Source: Cepaea nemoralis (lineage: Eukaryota > Mollusca > Gastropoda > Stylommatophora > Helicidae). From it: DNA of 64,000 bases. Below are positions 56,658-64,000 of the stretch, in pieces. A model generated the notes under the pieces. The model had not been told where the DNA came from. It ran no database searches and saw nothing but the letters and a program-made list of their open reading frames with translations. The stretch is taken from assembly GCA_014155875.1 (NCBI GenBank), contig JACEFZ010014572.1, positions 1 to 64,000 of the forward strand. Reading direction: 5' to 3'. Positions within the stretch are counted from its first letter, which is position 1. Each line of letters begins with the position of its first letter. The position numbers were made by a program, and so were the translations under genes.

Positions 56658-59600
56658 CTGGATGGTGCGCAGCTGAGAAACGACAGTGCTAGCCTCACAA
56701 GTTACCTGGTTAAACAGAAACAGTCTAGCAGACATAAACATGCATGCCAAATTCATCTGAAATCTTCAGTCAGAGAGATACACAAGTAAGTGTCACCAAA
56801 AATCTTCAGTTAGAGAGATACATAAGTTAATTAGTTAGTCGACAGATCATCCTCATTGCACATCGAACCATTCAGTCCATAAGTGCTCGGATCCCCTCCT
56901 CAGCAAATCCTGCAGCGTGTAGCGGCTAACGACGCCAGTTTTGTGTTGGTTTATCAATCTTCTTTGGCTTCCTGCGTAGTGTTCTTGTTTGGCCACCCCT
57001 CTTTTAATTTGCTGTTCTCGCAGTCTGGCCATGGTTGTAGATTCACAGTCATCACTTGGTTCACGCAAAAGTCTTACTTCTCGTAGAGCATTCAGAATAT
57101 CAGCCTGGTCCATGGCGCGTCCGCCCTCAACAGTAGCCTCACCTGCGAGCTTGTCAGCCCGCTCATTTCCTTGTACTCCCGCATGCCCTGGCACGAAGAT
57201 GAAACTAATCTTTGCCAGCCGAGACCGCTGCAGAGGCAGCAACCATTCTCTTCGGATCGACCCCTCCTCTATCCTCTTGATCATGTTCATTGAGTCGCTA
57301 AGGAAACAATGCCCTAGTGAATGTCTGTGTCTCGAGCCATGTTATTGCTTTACTTACTGCCATGACTTCCATAGGTCAGGCTACTTGTGGTTTCAGTGAA
57401 AGCACCAGAGTCCTCCTTCACAATTCTCCCTCCGGCCCGAGCCGTAAAGGCCCATGAGCTTCTCACATGTCGGACGACCGACCCATCTGTGTAGATGACA
57501 GCATCACCATCTAGGGAATTCTCGAAAATCAACGCTTGTACTTCAGCCTCCACAGCAGCCGGATTTTCTTGTCTGCATTTTCTATCTAGTTGGATGCAAA
57601 CTGAAAAGGATGTGCAGAAATCTGTTGGCACTTGTACCCACTCCTCGCCAGGTTCTAAGTCCTCAAGTGAACACACCTGTTGAAGAATGTCTTTGGCTTG
57701 ACCCATCCACGACCGTCCTCTTTTTAACCTGCTGCCCTTCACCTTCATAATTTCACTATGCAGTGGATGTTGTGTGTTTGCGTTAACTCTGAAGTAAGCA
57801 CGTGCTCTGCAAACTTGTATTCTCTCTTCAATGGTTGGAAAATCAAGAAGGCAGCGCATCACCCTAAGATGCCCATAAAAGCATGAGTGGTGTAGTCAAG
57901 AATAAGAGCATTTCTGACTTCCAAGGTGCTTACCTCATCTGGCAGAGGACTGACGAGGACAAGCAAAGTGTCATCTGAAATCTTCAGTTAGAGAGATACA
58001 TAAGTAAGTGTGAAACCTTGAAAGAGGAATGAAGCAAACAATTCTCATTCCTGCCTGGCTGTCATTATAATAGCTTCAATGATGTCAGGCCTGTGTCCCA
58101 AGGCACAGTATTTTGGCAGACAGTTCTCTTTGGTTGGCCATTCCTAGCCCTTGACTGTACTCTGGATCTATCACTATTAGTCCAATCCCTAGCCTTTGAC
58201 TATAGGCTGTATCTCTGTTAGTCCAGTTCTTACCCTTTGTTGAAATGGGTTAAGAACCAAAATAACTGCTCTTGGAACAATCCGATACCTGCTCCGTCCT
58301 CATCTTCCACGGCCAGCGAAGAGTCCCAATACTATTGGCATATATAACTTCCTGTCTGATAATGTGTCCGCCTGGCCCCTCCTCGCAGCACTGAGTTCGG
58401 CCAGATCTCTCATGATTGTGGAAACTACAGAAGCCTTGTGTCAAAATGGCAAAGTTTTATGCAAAAATTACAAATGTCTTATGTGAAAATAACAACAATC
58501 TTATGTGAAAATAACAACAATCTTATGTGAAAATTACAAATTTTTATCCGGAAATTAAAAGTTTAATATGAAAATTACAAGTTTGATATTAGCATTATTA
58601 TTATAATGAAAATTACAAATATCCTATGTGAAAATCACCAATGTCAAATATGAAATTTAATAGTCTTATGTGAAAATTAATAGTCTTATATAAAAATTAC
58701 AAATGCCCTATGTGAAAATGACAAAAGTCTTATGTGAGAATGACAAAAGTCCCATATCAATGTATAATCACGCCCTAGACTAGAATGCCCCAGAAGCGAC
58801 CAATCACAGACAGCTCAACTTACCGGCTGCTTGTCGTCTGCTCCGTCCCCGCTGAAAGCCATGAACGGCTGAAATCCTACCGGAGGCGTTGGTTTCTCTG
58901 TATCCTTAAACATGCAAACAAATAAATACAATCTGAACAGATATAGTTACAAGCAAGAGTTGTGGCAATATAAAATATAACAAACATGATAGGCTGATGT
59001 CGTGGTTTCGATAAAATAGCCTTGCTGCTGCTGAACTTAGAATGAAGTGCGAAGAAACACAAAGTATGATTAAGAAGTTAAACGGATGAACAAAAAACAT
59101 ACTGATATCATGCAGAGGAACAGCATTATGTATTCTGCAAATTGGTGTAGAAACAGGACAACTCAGCCAAACAAGCTAGGAGGCTGTTCATCTCCTAAAA
59201 GAAGTATGAAGTAGTGCAGAGAAAACCGCAAAGAAGTCTGGGTTGCCAACTTTCACCCTGGGAAATTCTGCAGAATTAGCTTGGATTGTTAAGGCTACAT
59301 AAAAAGGAGCTGAAAGAGGCACACAAAAGAGGTAGCAAACAAAAGATGTGACTCTGTCGCAGTCTTCAACATGTAGGAAGTTCTGGCTTTGATCTTCAAG
59401 AATTATTTAGACAGTGATGCTGTCAATTACACAGATGGGTTGGTTGTTTGACGTGTGAGAAGTTCATGGCTTTTACAGTCAGGCTGGAGGGAGAATTGTG
59501 AAGGAAGATTCTGGTGCTTTTGCCTTAACCACAAGTAGTCTGACTATGGACGTCATGGCAGCAAGTAAAGCAATGACATGGCTCAAGACACAGACCTTCA

Positions 59601-62600
59601 CTCAGGCATGCTTTCTTAGTGACTCAACTAGTATGCTCAGGAAGATAGAGATTGGTTGGATCCGAAGACAGTGGTTGGTGTCTCTGGGGTAGTCATGGCT
59701 GGCAAAGATTAGTTTCATGTTCATGCTAGGGCATCTTGCAGGAAGGCTACTGGGGGGGGGGGGGATGTGAGCCATGGCTGATATACTGAATGCTCTACGA
59801 GAAGTAATTCGTTTGCGAGAACCAAGTGATGACTGTGAATCTACAACCTTGGTCAGTCTGCGAGAACAGCAAGTTAAAAGAGGTGTGGCAAACAAGAGCA
59901 CTATGCAGGAAGCCAAAGAAGATTAATAAACCAACACAGAACTGGTATTGTGAGCCGCTACACGCTGCAGGATTTACTGAGGATGAGATCCGAGCACTTA
60001 TGGGCTTCTTCTTCTTCTTCTTCTGCGTTCATCCGGAGTTTTTTTCCCGGACGTGATTGCGTTGTGCCTGTTTACAGCAGAGCTGCATTCTTGCGCCGTT
60101 AGGCCGACACATCCGACTTCTGCGGGCATTTGTTGACCAGGTTAACCTTCCCGGGGGTTTCTTAGGACGTTAGACTCTCACTGTTGTCGTGTTATCCCAG
60201 CTGGCCCATATCACTTATGGGCTGAATGGTTCGATGTGTAGTGAGGTTATGATCTGTCGACTAACTAACTAACTAACTAACTAACTCACATCTACAATTT
60301 GCACGGTTGGTTCAATGAGATATGATTGTTTGCTTCCTGTAAGGGTGGGAGTCTCTGTGGCGAAGTGAGTCAGGCCATTTGACTCGGGCTCCAAAGGTTG
60401 TGGGTTCGATTCCAGGCCGTGCCCTTCGGTTCACGAGTGAAATTTTTCGGAGACTCCTATGGGTCGTCGCTAGAGCTACGGAGTTCGTGCTTAGTGCGAC
60501 ACTTTCTGCGCTGTGGAAAAAGACAGAGCCATATGGGATAAAAACCCGGTGCAATGAAGTCGACCCTGTCGACTTTTAAGCGACTTTTTTCCTGTAAGGG
60601 TCCTGGTCACAGACAGGTAGGTAGAGTCTCTGACAGCATGCGTGGTGGGTTACAGTGATGCTATTCTTAGCTTCCCCATGGGGTCCCAGTAAAACCCGCA
60701 TTCAGTACAACAGTGCTCTAATCTAATGTTCCCAGAACAGGACAAGAATAAATCCAGAACAGCACGACTGTGAACTGAAACGTTTTATAAATGAATACTT
60801 GTGGTGATTTCCCCTTGCCTTCCACATCGACATGGAGGTATGTTTCCTCTGTCTTTGACAACACATTTCTGACTGTCAGGACTAGTGAGTGGCCTGTTCT
60901 GGCCAGTCGTAGAATTGTTTATACTTGGTTCCAAGAGCTGTTGTGGACAAATTCACCTATCTTGGCAGCACTGTGTCACAAGCTGCCACAAATGATGACG
61001 AAGTGAATGCAAGAATCTTCAAGGCCAGCATGGCCTTTGGCAGACTGTACAAGAATGTATGGGACAGAACTGGAATAAGCCTGCAAACAAAGCTAAAAGT
61101 CTACAAAGCAGTTGTATTATCCACACTGCTATATACTTGTGAAACCTGGACTGTTTATCAGCGACACGCTAGGAAATTAAACCACTTCCACACAGTCTGC
61201 CTTAGGAAGTTACTGAAGATTAAATGGCAAGACAAGATCCCAGACACTGAAGTCCTAGAAAGAGCATCCATGCCCAGTATCCACACTCTACTAATGAAAA
61301 ATCAGATTCCCTGGGCTGGTCACTTGACTCGCATGCCAGATCACAGGCTCCCTAAACTAATTATTTACGGTGAGTTGCGTTGTGGTAAACGCTCCCAAGG
61401 CGGTCAGAGGAAACACTTTAAAGACACTCTGAAAATCTCACTGAATGCTTTTGGAATTCATCATGACACCTGGGAGACTGCAGCCAGAGACCGAAATTCG
61501 TGGCGTGCATCATTACGCAAGGGTGCAGTCACCTGGGCTGCGAGAGCTGTGAAGAAAAGACAGAAAAGAAAAACCACCATGCATGTCGTAAGAGGCGACT
61601 AAGGAGGATATGGTTCTGTCACGCTGCTACTGAGTGAGTGCGTGGCGCGACACTGTGAGCTGTAAGTTTCACATGGAATGCTTTTACATCTGTCCGCGGT
61701 TGTTTGTAGCGTGAACTGCATGTTCGGAACGATGGCGGCCGGCTGTTGCTGGATTGACTAGTTTGCCTTTTCGGCTCACGAGTGCATTTTTCGGGAGACT
61801 CCTGGGAGTCGCCGCTGGAGCTACGGAGTTCGTTCTTTGTGCGGCGCTTTCAGCAGGTCGTCCTGCGGAAAGAGATCGAGCCATATGGGATAAAACCCAG
61901 GTCAATGAAGTCTTTTTGGTGACTGCCGTTTCCATCGGCGATGAACTTTATTTTTCGTGGAGGACTTTTGTGTTGGCATTATGGTGGCGGCATTATGCAC
62001 AGTGTACCTGTGCGGGCTGATACTCCTGTCTATTCCATTGTTCACATTGGGCAGTGAGGAGCATTTTGTGTGATATTCACTGTCACAGGAACGGAGCAAT
62101 ATGGGGACGACCCGTTGCCGTGAAGTTGGAACCACGACTAACTAACTAACAGATAGTACCATATACTTTCATATGGTAGCTTAGTCAGATATCTGACTAA
62201 GACCTGACCTAAATATGATTATAATAATATAATAGCAAATACAATAAAAACAACTCCATTGTTTCAACATAAAAATGAAAACTGACCTTTTTCTTCTCAA
62301 ATGTTTTTGGACCGTTTAAAACCCAGATTTTTCCTTCTGACCTGTCACTTTGATGGCCTGCAATGAAACAAATGCAATCTTATTTGTTGGAGAGTTGTGT
62401 CAATGCCACAGAAAGATGCCAGTGTGAGACCGTGCACAATGCAACCGCAGCTCTGATGTAACAATACAATCTTATGTGTGTAAGAACAATTCTGGTGTGT
62501 GCATAAATAATTCTGCTTCAGAGATCACAATGAAATAAGCTAACTTCACTACATTTCATTGTGAGGACAAAGGGCCGTTATTTTCCATAAAATGACCTGC

Positions 62601-63252
62601 CACATGGTGGTGTGCTGTTTCTACATCTTGTTTGTCAGAATATTCTGGAAATGCCTTCCTGTCATCACTAGAGTTATGGAGTCCATGTTCTGTGCGATGC
62701 TTTCAGCAGGCAATCTGAGACCAAGCCAAATGGAATGAAACGTGGTGCAATTAAATTTATAGTCTTACCTATAAACTCCTCTTTATTTTTCAAAATAGAT
62801 GACTAGCACTGCTTTAATTTGACAATCTTACTCACAAGATAACCTAGAAAACAAGGCAATGTAACAACAAAATACACAAAGATCACGAAACAACAATGAC
62901 CTACTCCTGATTGATTGATTGATTGATTTAGGAACCGACATCACAGCATTCGGGACATTCCCATAAGCACTCCGTCCCCATCCTCAGCAGCCAGCGAAGA
63001 GTTCCAATACTAATAGTTCCAGTAGCAATCTGATTATTATATGTCCGTCTCGCCTTTCCTCTGAGCGTCGATCGTCGGCCAGATCCCCTCGTCACACCTC
63101 GCTGTCTCATTCTTACCAGACTCCTACTCCTGACTGAACAGCCCATATAACAAGGAAACAAAGAATCACGAAACAACAATGAGTGCCTACCCCTGACTGA
63201 ACTAGTTTCCTTGCTTGCTCTGTGGCCTTGTCAGCGGAATCCATGGAAGGAA
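44285..63252 (-). CDS. NELFE: NELF-E gene (eight exons; 5' end outside the window)
   Basis: NELF-E is the RRM subunit of the negative elongation factor, which holds RNA polymerase II in promoter-proximal pausing and binds nascent RNA. Exons in transcript order: 63252-63191, 62357-62287, 58904-58824, 56203-56146, 51551-51398, 49195-49141, 47260-47149, 44358-44285. Every junction has AG/GT sites, and the phases join correctly apart from exon 62357-62287. Key matches to NELF-E are MDSADKATEQARKLVQSG, FQPF, LNESFVS, an RRM (RGNTLYVHG ... FITFENMEAAEQAIAE ... LSVQMARRQPMLD) and the tail SQKGSAHRGKRDVVSYDD before TAA. The N-terminal coiled region is missing and should lie beyond 64000. The Arg-Asp repeat of vertebrate NELF-E is absent. 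All introns are TE- or minisatellite-rich. Confidence 0.93.
44448..44700. mobile_element. Mariner-type MITE, deletion derivative
   Basis: TIRs over 50 bp long: left GGTTTCAATTGAAAACATTA, right the inverse of GGTTCAAATGAAAACCTTAA. Internal sequence (CAGTTTAAAGATGGCC, AATATTGTTGTTAAGGA) matches parts of the element at 40771-41790, which keeps transposase coding. Lies in the intron just upstream of the last NELF-E exon. Confidence 0.82.
44988..45233 (-). mobile_element. SINE family C inside the mariner TIR
   Basis: Perfect 12-bp target duplication CAACCACCGCTT (44976-44987 and 45234-45245). The T run at 44983-45001 is the tail on the minus strand. The head includes CGTGGCTTAGAAGTTA. Confidence 0.92.
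45378..46420 (+). pseudogene. Mariner transposase, frameshifted
   Basis: N-terminal helix-turn-helix region: NHRLCHVYGDSIISDISVRD, then WCRKFRDGRQDVHDKGGQG. The catalytic part has IVTGDETWVYFVNAETKEQS, with the first Asp in TGDETW. Further on, TITSEVYCGTLKKLRRSIQ and GVIILHDNTRP supply the second catalytic Asp in another frame. A C run of about 21 (46152-46172) replaces the coding after HDNTRP. Several frameshifts are visible near 45590 and 45990-46030, so it is inactive. Confidence 0.9.
47030..47135. repeat. (TATC)n/(CCTA)n microsatellite
   Basis: Imperfect ATCT tetramers followed by CCTA and CATC tetramers, just downstream (in transcript sense) of the NELF-E exon g donor. Confidence 0.93.
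47149..47260 (-). CDS. NELFE: NELF-E exon g (end of RRM)
   Basis: Acceptor GATGTGTGACAG, donor GTAGGT. It encodes VNGSMVNNIQLSVQMARRQP, then MLDNVTEPSSSVPWASI. The ARRQPMLD block is diagnostic of NELF-E. A 57-bp minisatellite begins right at the acceptor side. Confidence 0.93.
47268..48025. repeat. 57-bp minisatellite, about 13 copies
   Basis: The unit contains GTACAGGCTTGAATCAGACA, TGAGACATCACCAG(A/G)CTCTC and CAACAACCACATCA. Some units are 63 bp with an extra GACAGA. 57 is a multiple of three, so plus and minus frames stay open; these are not genes. Confidence 0.97.
48290..48495 (+). repeat. Dispersed repeat with internal tandem duplication
   Basis: CCTCCTTCTAC(C/G)TACAAG...GCAGCAGGTTTGT occurs twice, 65 bp apart, and once at 39540. 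Family unknown. Confidence 0.6.
48595..49110. repeat. 30-bp minisatellite, about 16 copies
   Basis: The unit contains AAACTGGTAAACTGTCAATT and TATGTCTAAG. It ends about 30 bp from the donor of NELF-E exon f. Confidence 0.95.
49141..49195 (-). CDS. NELFE: NELF-E exon f (RNP1 region of RRM)
   Basis: Acceptor ATCTTTCAG, donor GTGAGT. It encodes TAFITFENMEAAEQAIAE. FITFEN corresponds to the RNP1 strand. Phase is consistent with both neighbours. Confidence 0.93.
49410..49870 (-). mobile_element. RNase H-type LINE fragment, minus strand
   Basis: The minus strand encodes an RNase H C-terminal half (VTFIFVTEHPGVEGNKRADK, FAGSASPADG) followed by MRGLIKQHRTGTISCQTLMR. Open for 138 codons but lacking the 3' end. 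Confidence 0.8.
50045..50595. repeat. 57-bp minisatellite (second type), about 10 copies
   Basis: The unit contains CTAATTTACCTACCCAACTA, CTTACATACCTACCTACTAA and TTACCCATTACCCAATA. Copies are nearly identical except one short unit near 50480. Confidence 0.97.
50680..51370 (+). mobile_element. SINE family C split by an hAT element
   Basis: The SINE runs 50680-50904 (GGCTGGTCTCCCTGG head, GAAAGCAATGGCAAACTTGC body) and resumes at 51353 with CTGTAAAGGATATGCAG, the expected tail. The hAT element lies between. Confidence 0.85.
50905..51352. mobile_element. Non-autonomous hAT-type element, second copy
   Basis: Starts CAGTGGTTCTTAACC. The right TIR is shortened to CAGGTTGAGATAG. Flanked by CCGTAAAG and CTGTAAAG (8 bp, one mismatch). 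Internal sequence matches 15360-15630. It has a triplicated TTTTTTGGCCCATGTT start and C/G runs. Confidence 0.85.
51398..51551 (-). CDS. NELFE: NELF-E exon e (first half of RRM)
   Basis: Acceptor TGTGATCGCAG, donor GTATGT. It encodes SYDRPEREHREPPKRGNTLY, then VHGQGINEDMLRKSFSNFGK. RNP2-like TLYVHG is present. The joined phase with exon d gives Arg at the junction. Confidence 0.93.
51745..54830. repeat. 21-bp minisatellite, about 147 copies, zoned
   Basis: The unit is ACAGTAGACAGTAACAATATC or variants. Zones: A-type ACAGTAAA (51745-51935), a very regular TCACAGTAGA zone (51936-52930), a TTACAGTAGA zone (52940-53105), then TTACAGTAAA to the end. Indel-rich patches lie at 53500-53830 and 54110-54700. 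Because 21 is seven codons, minus-strand frames of up to 646 codons (CDIVTVY repeats) stay open; these are not genes. Lies in the NELF-E intron between exons d and e. Confidence 0.98.
54935..55005 (+). mobile_element. SINE family C tail fragment
   Basis: CCAATCACACACAGGCAAACAATGCTGGGGTTG then ATGTCCTGTAAAGGACATG. Confidence 0.5.
55080..55998 (-). mobile_element. RTE-type LINE with partial reverse transcriptase
   Basis: A minus-strand frame of 239 codons (55998-55279) starts in the palm with RGVRQGCVLTPSLFNLYTKR and the catalytic LRYADDTALLAENEQEL. It continues FSYLGHIITDDGRSEIEIKK, LLYGAEAWTLNKQLESR and KRELMEEIKRRQV. A frameshift near 55300 leads to KYFGHVKRHDTLIKTILEGK and the C-terminus (CWRFNAANFHCGDGT). 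5'-truncated. It is the most complete polymerase domain in the window and lies in the same orientation as NELF-E. Confidence 0.88.
56146..56203 (-). CDS. NELFE: NELF-E exon d (LNESFVSAG)
   Basis: Acceptor TGTGTCTGTTCCAG, donor GTAAGT. It encodes PSKRMKGLNESFVSAGYGN and leaves one base that joins correctly to the next exon. Confidence 0.88.
56250..56660 (+). mobile_element. RNase H-type LINE 3' end with (AATC)n tail
   Basis: Nearly identical to 35020-35380: TTTTCTCCGGGACATGCCAG, GGGAATGAACAGGCGGACAG. It ends with GATGTCGATTCC and about ten AATC tetramers (56618-56657). Confidence 0.88.
56828..57978 (-). mobile_element. RNase H-type LINE (second subfamily), 5'-truncated
   Basis: Flanked by a perfect 28-bp direct repeat (56800-56827 and 57979-58006). 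The minus strand encodes IQVCRARAYFRVNANTQHPL, the RNase H start GDAVIYTDGSVVRHV (frame 57350-57862), then after a frameshift FVPGHAGVQGNERADKLAGE and the C-terminus SEHLWTEWFDVQ. The tail is TTAG-type. A third, diverged copy of the flank at 56757 shows the target was already repetitive. Confidence 0.88.
58130..58245. repeat. Short diverged tandem repeat
   Basis: Three copies of TAGTCCA(A/G)T(C/T)CCTA(G)CCCTTTGAC-like sequence with T(G)TATCTCTGTTAG between them. Confidence 0.5.
58250..58440 (-). mobile_element. 3' end of RNase H-type LINE, minus strand
   Basis: The minus strand encodes GGHIIRQEVIYANSIGTLRW and ends GSYFGS-like. The tail is ATTTTGGTTCTTAACCC. Confidence 0.7.
58446..58760. repeat. 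About 21-bp diverged tandem repeat
   Basis: Repeats of CTTATGTGAAAATTACAAATG with many substitutions. Lies in the NELF-E intron between exons c and d. Confidence 0.85.
58824..58904 (-). CDS. NELFE: NELF-E exon c (FQPFMAFSGDG)
   Basis: 81 bp, phase 0 to 0, donor GTAAGT. It encodes DTEKPTPPVGFQPF and MAFSGDGADDKQP, matching the EKGPVPTFQPF...ADDD region. The acceptor CATGTTTAAG has a poor pyrimidine tract. Confidence 0.88.
59340..60290 (+). mobile_element. RNase H-type LINE (second subfamily), decayed, with SINE-like B insert
   Basis: Plus-strand remnants: TDGLVV, KEDSGAFALTTSSLTMDVMA, FLSDSTSMLRKIEIGWIRRQ, then the 3' end GAATGGTTCGATGTGTAG with a (CTAA)n tail at 60258-60287. Interrupted by 60007-60211. 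Confidence 0.82.
60007..60211 (-). mobile_element. SINE-like family B, short copy with target duplication
   Basis: Perfect 12-bp duplication CACTTATGGGCT (59995-60006 and 60212-60223). On the minus strand it ends GAACGCAGAAGAAGAAG. At 205 bp it is 5'-truncated relative to 38032-38490. Confidence 0.92.
60345..60590 (+). mobile_element. tRNA-derived SINE family F, best copy
   Basis: tRNA-like head GTGGCGAAGTGAGTCAGG (A-box region) and a perfect B box GGTTCGATTCC (60405-60415), then CACGAGTGAAATTTTTCGG, AGAGCTACGGAGTTCGTG and GAGCCATATGGGATAAAA. Confidence 0.85.
60900..61640 (+). mobile_element. LINE reverse transcriptase C-terminal part
   Basis: Open for 225 codons (60925-61602): FTYLGSTVSQAATNDDEVNA, then LKVYKAVVLSTLLYTCETWT, LRKLLKIKWQDKIPDTEVLE and IPWAGHLTRMPDHRLPKLI. 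This is the post-palm and C-terminal part of an endonuclease/reverse transcriptase polyprotein of RTE-like type. No palm. It has an intact frame, so it is a relatively recent fragment in the NELF-E intron between exons b and c. Confidence 0.88.
61735..61915 (+). mobile_element. tRNA-derived SINE family F, head missing
   Basis: TTCGGCTCACGAGTGCATTT, GGAGCTACGGAGTTCG, GATCGAGCCATATGGGATAA. Confidence 0.82.
62287..62357 (-). CDS. NELFE: NELF-E exon b with two extra homopolymer bases
   Basis: Acceptor GTTTCATTGCAG, donor GTCAGT. It starts AIKVTGQKEKSGF in phase 0. The exon is 71 bp, where 69 would keep frame with both neighbours. A four-T run and a five-A run each appear one base too long, which gives an immediate stop as assembled. 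Splice sites are intact. Confidence 0.85.
62640..62805 (+). mobile_element. SINE family F fragment, diverged
   Basis: AGAGTTATGGAGTCCATGTT, TGCGATGCTTTCAGCAGG, CCAAGCCAAATGGAATGAAA, in the same order as 60470-60560. Confidence 0.6.
62912..63122 (-). mobile_element. 3' end of RNase H-type LINE with (GATT)n tail, minus strand
   Basis: The minus strand encodes YNNQIATGTISIGTLRWLLR then MGTECLWECPECCDVGS and stop. The tail is TGATTGATTGATTGATTTA on the plus strand. Direct repeats CCTACTCCTGA flank it (about 62901-62911 and 63123-63133). Confidence 0.85.
63191..63252 (-). CDS. NELFE: NELF-E exon a (TEQARKLVQSG)
   Basis: Acceptor TTTCGCGCCAG and donor GTAGGC. It encodes VPSMDSADKATEQARKLVQSG, matching the DTATATEQAKQLVKSG-type block of NELF-E. 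It ends in phase 0. Confidence 0.9.
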
Positions 63253-63255
63253 CTG

Positions 63256-64000
63256 GCGCGAAATAATGAGAGAGGCAATAATCAGCAACTACTTTCACAA
63301 GATTTCTCAGTAACTACTCCACTAAAACAAACTATAGCAGTATGAACTTCTGTTTATATAAGTTAGCTATTATCAAATTCATGTGCCTTGACGACTGATT
63401 TGAAGAAGAAGAAAAATACTGAGATTCTACAATGTTTGAATATCAAAGAAACCTGGATCATCGACAGCACCACGACTAAGAAATTAAAGTACTTTGACAA
63501 TATTAAATATCACAGTGGTTTAGACAGAAAAAGAGAAAATAAAATAAAGAAACGGTCCTAAAAAAATACTCAACTATCAAGAAGAGAGAAAATCAGAAAT
63601 TATGAAATCAGGACTAAAGTTGGGGTTATAGCAGCGTTAGATTTCATTATAAAACAGGGGTTCCAAATGTTGCTGTATGTAGCCGAGGCGCGGTGTTGGG
63701 GTGAGCGCCCAACATTGCTTAAATACCTCAATGGCTCGTGAATACATAACCTATGCAGCAAAAGTCCAACTCCTGGCCTTCACGCGGCGGACCTGTTTAA
63801 ACTAACAGGAGAAGGGGCGACGGCGAATCTCTGGCGCCGGAAAATAACCAGTATGCTCTAGATGTGTATGCACGTACATGCATGCGCAGACAGGTGTGTG
63901 CGCGTGTACACATCTACACTCGAGTGAGACCACAGTCTGCTCTAGCAAAGAAAGGTGCTGAAGTCGGAGGCAACCAGCCAAGAGGCGCACCACAGAAATC
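63256..64000. other. No further NELF-E exon seen; RTE scrap at 63575-63660
   Basis: 63575-63660 encodes KIRNYEIRTKVGVIAALDFI on the plus strand, matching the RTE fragment at 20.9 kb. The N-terminal NELF-E exon was searched for on the minus strand and not found, so it should lie past 64000. No other gene recognised. Confidence 0.5.

Noticed and set aside
60345..60420. tRNA gene at a perfect B box GGTTCGATTCC
   Set aside because: Acceptor and anticodon arms do not pair, and three related copies share the downstream SINE body.

Overview
This window is animal nuclear DNA. It has a spliced NELF-E gene, an intronless IER5-type gene, a canonical eukaryotic tRNA-Phe, tRNA-derived SINEs, RTE-, Jockey- and RNase H-type LINEs, mariner and hAT elements, and many minisatellites. 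There is no bacterial operon structure, and nearly all long open frames are artefacts of tandem repeats. The mix suggests a marine invertebrate, perhaps a mollusc; that is inference, because no species-diagnostic gene is present.

Layout. 1-6440: a 37-bp minisatellite of about 170 copies. It runs directly into the body of a tRNA-derived SINE whose dispersed relatives lie at 17.3 and 18.6 kb. 6.4-23.4 kb: a graveyard of transposable elements (TEs), with SINEs, MITEs, RTE fragments nested several deep, an hAT element split by a SINE, and GA, GAA and TTC microsatellites. 23.75-30.3 kb: the least repetitive stretch. It carries a minus-strand IER5-like gene (29022-29996) with CCAAT, CRE and TATA-like elements upstream. 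30.8-41.8 kb: more nested TEs, a tRNA-Phe(GAA) gene at 34279-34351, and a young 5'-truncated Jockey-like LINE (35831-37229) with a perfect 18-bp target-site duplication. 41.96-43.9 kb: 33-bp and about 42-bp arrays.

44285-63252 (minus strand): eight consecutive exons of NELF-E, the RRM subunit of the negative elongation factor. I found them by matching splice sites, reading phase and similarity. The 5' end of the gene lies beyond the window. The introns hold five minisatellite arrays (57, 30, 57, 21 and about 21 bp), a mariner, several LINEs and SINEs and an hAT element. One exon (62287-62357) carries two extra homopolymer bases relative to the expected frame.

The main signal is how the repeats arise and stack up. 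A minisatellite appears to have grown from a SINE tail. Microsatellites correspond to retrotransposon tails, each family having its own motif. Target-site duplications let insertions be ordered in time. I see no new multi-gene system and do not claim one. Family names for TEs are by domain and motif recognition only. Copy numbers and boundaries were read by eye.
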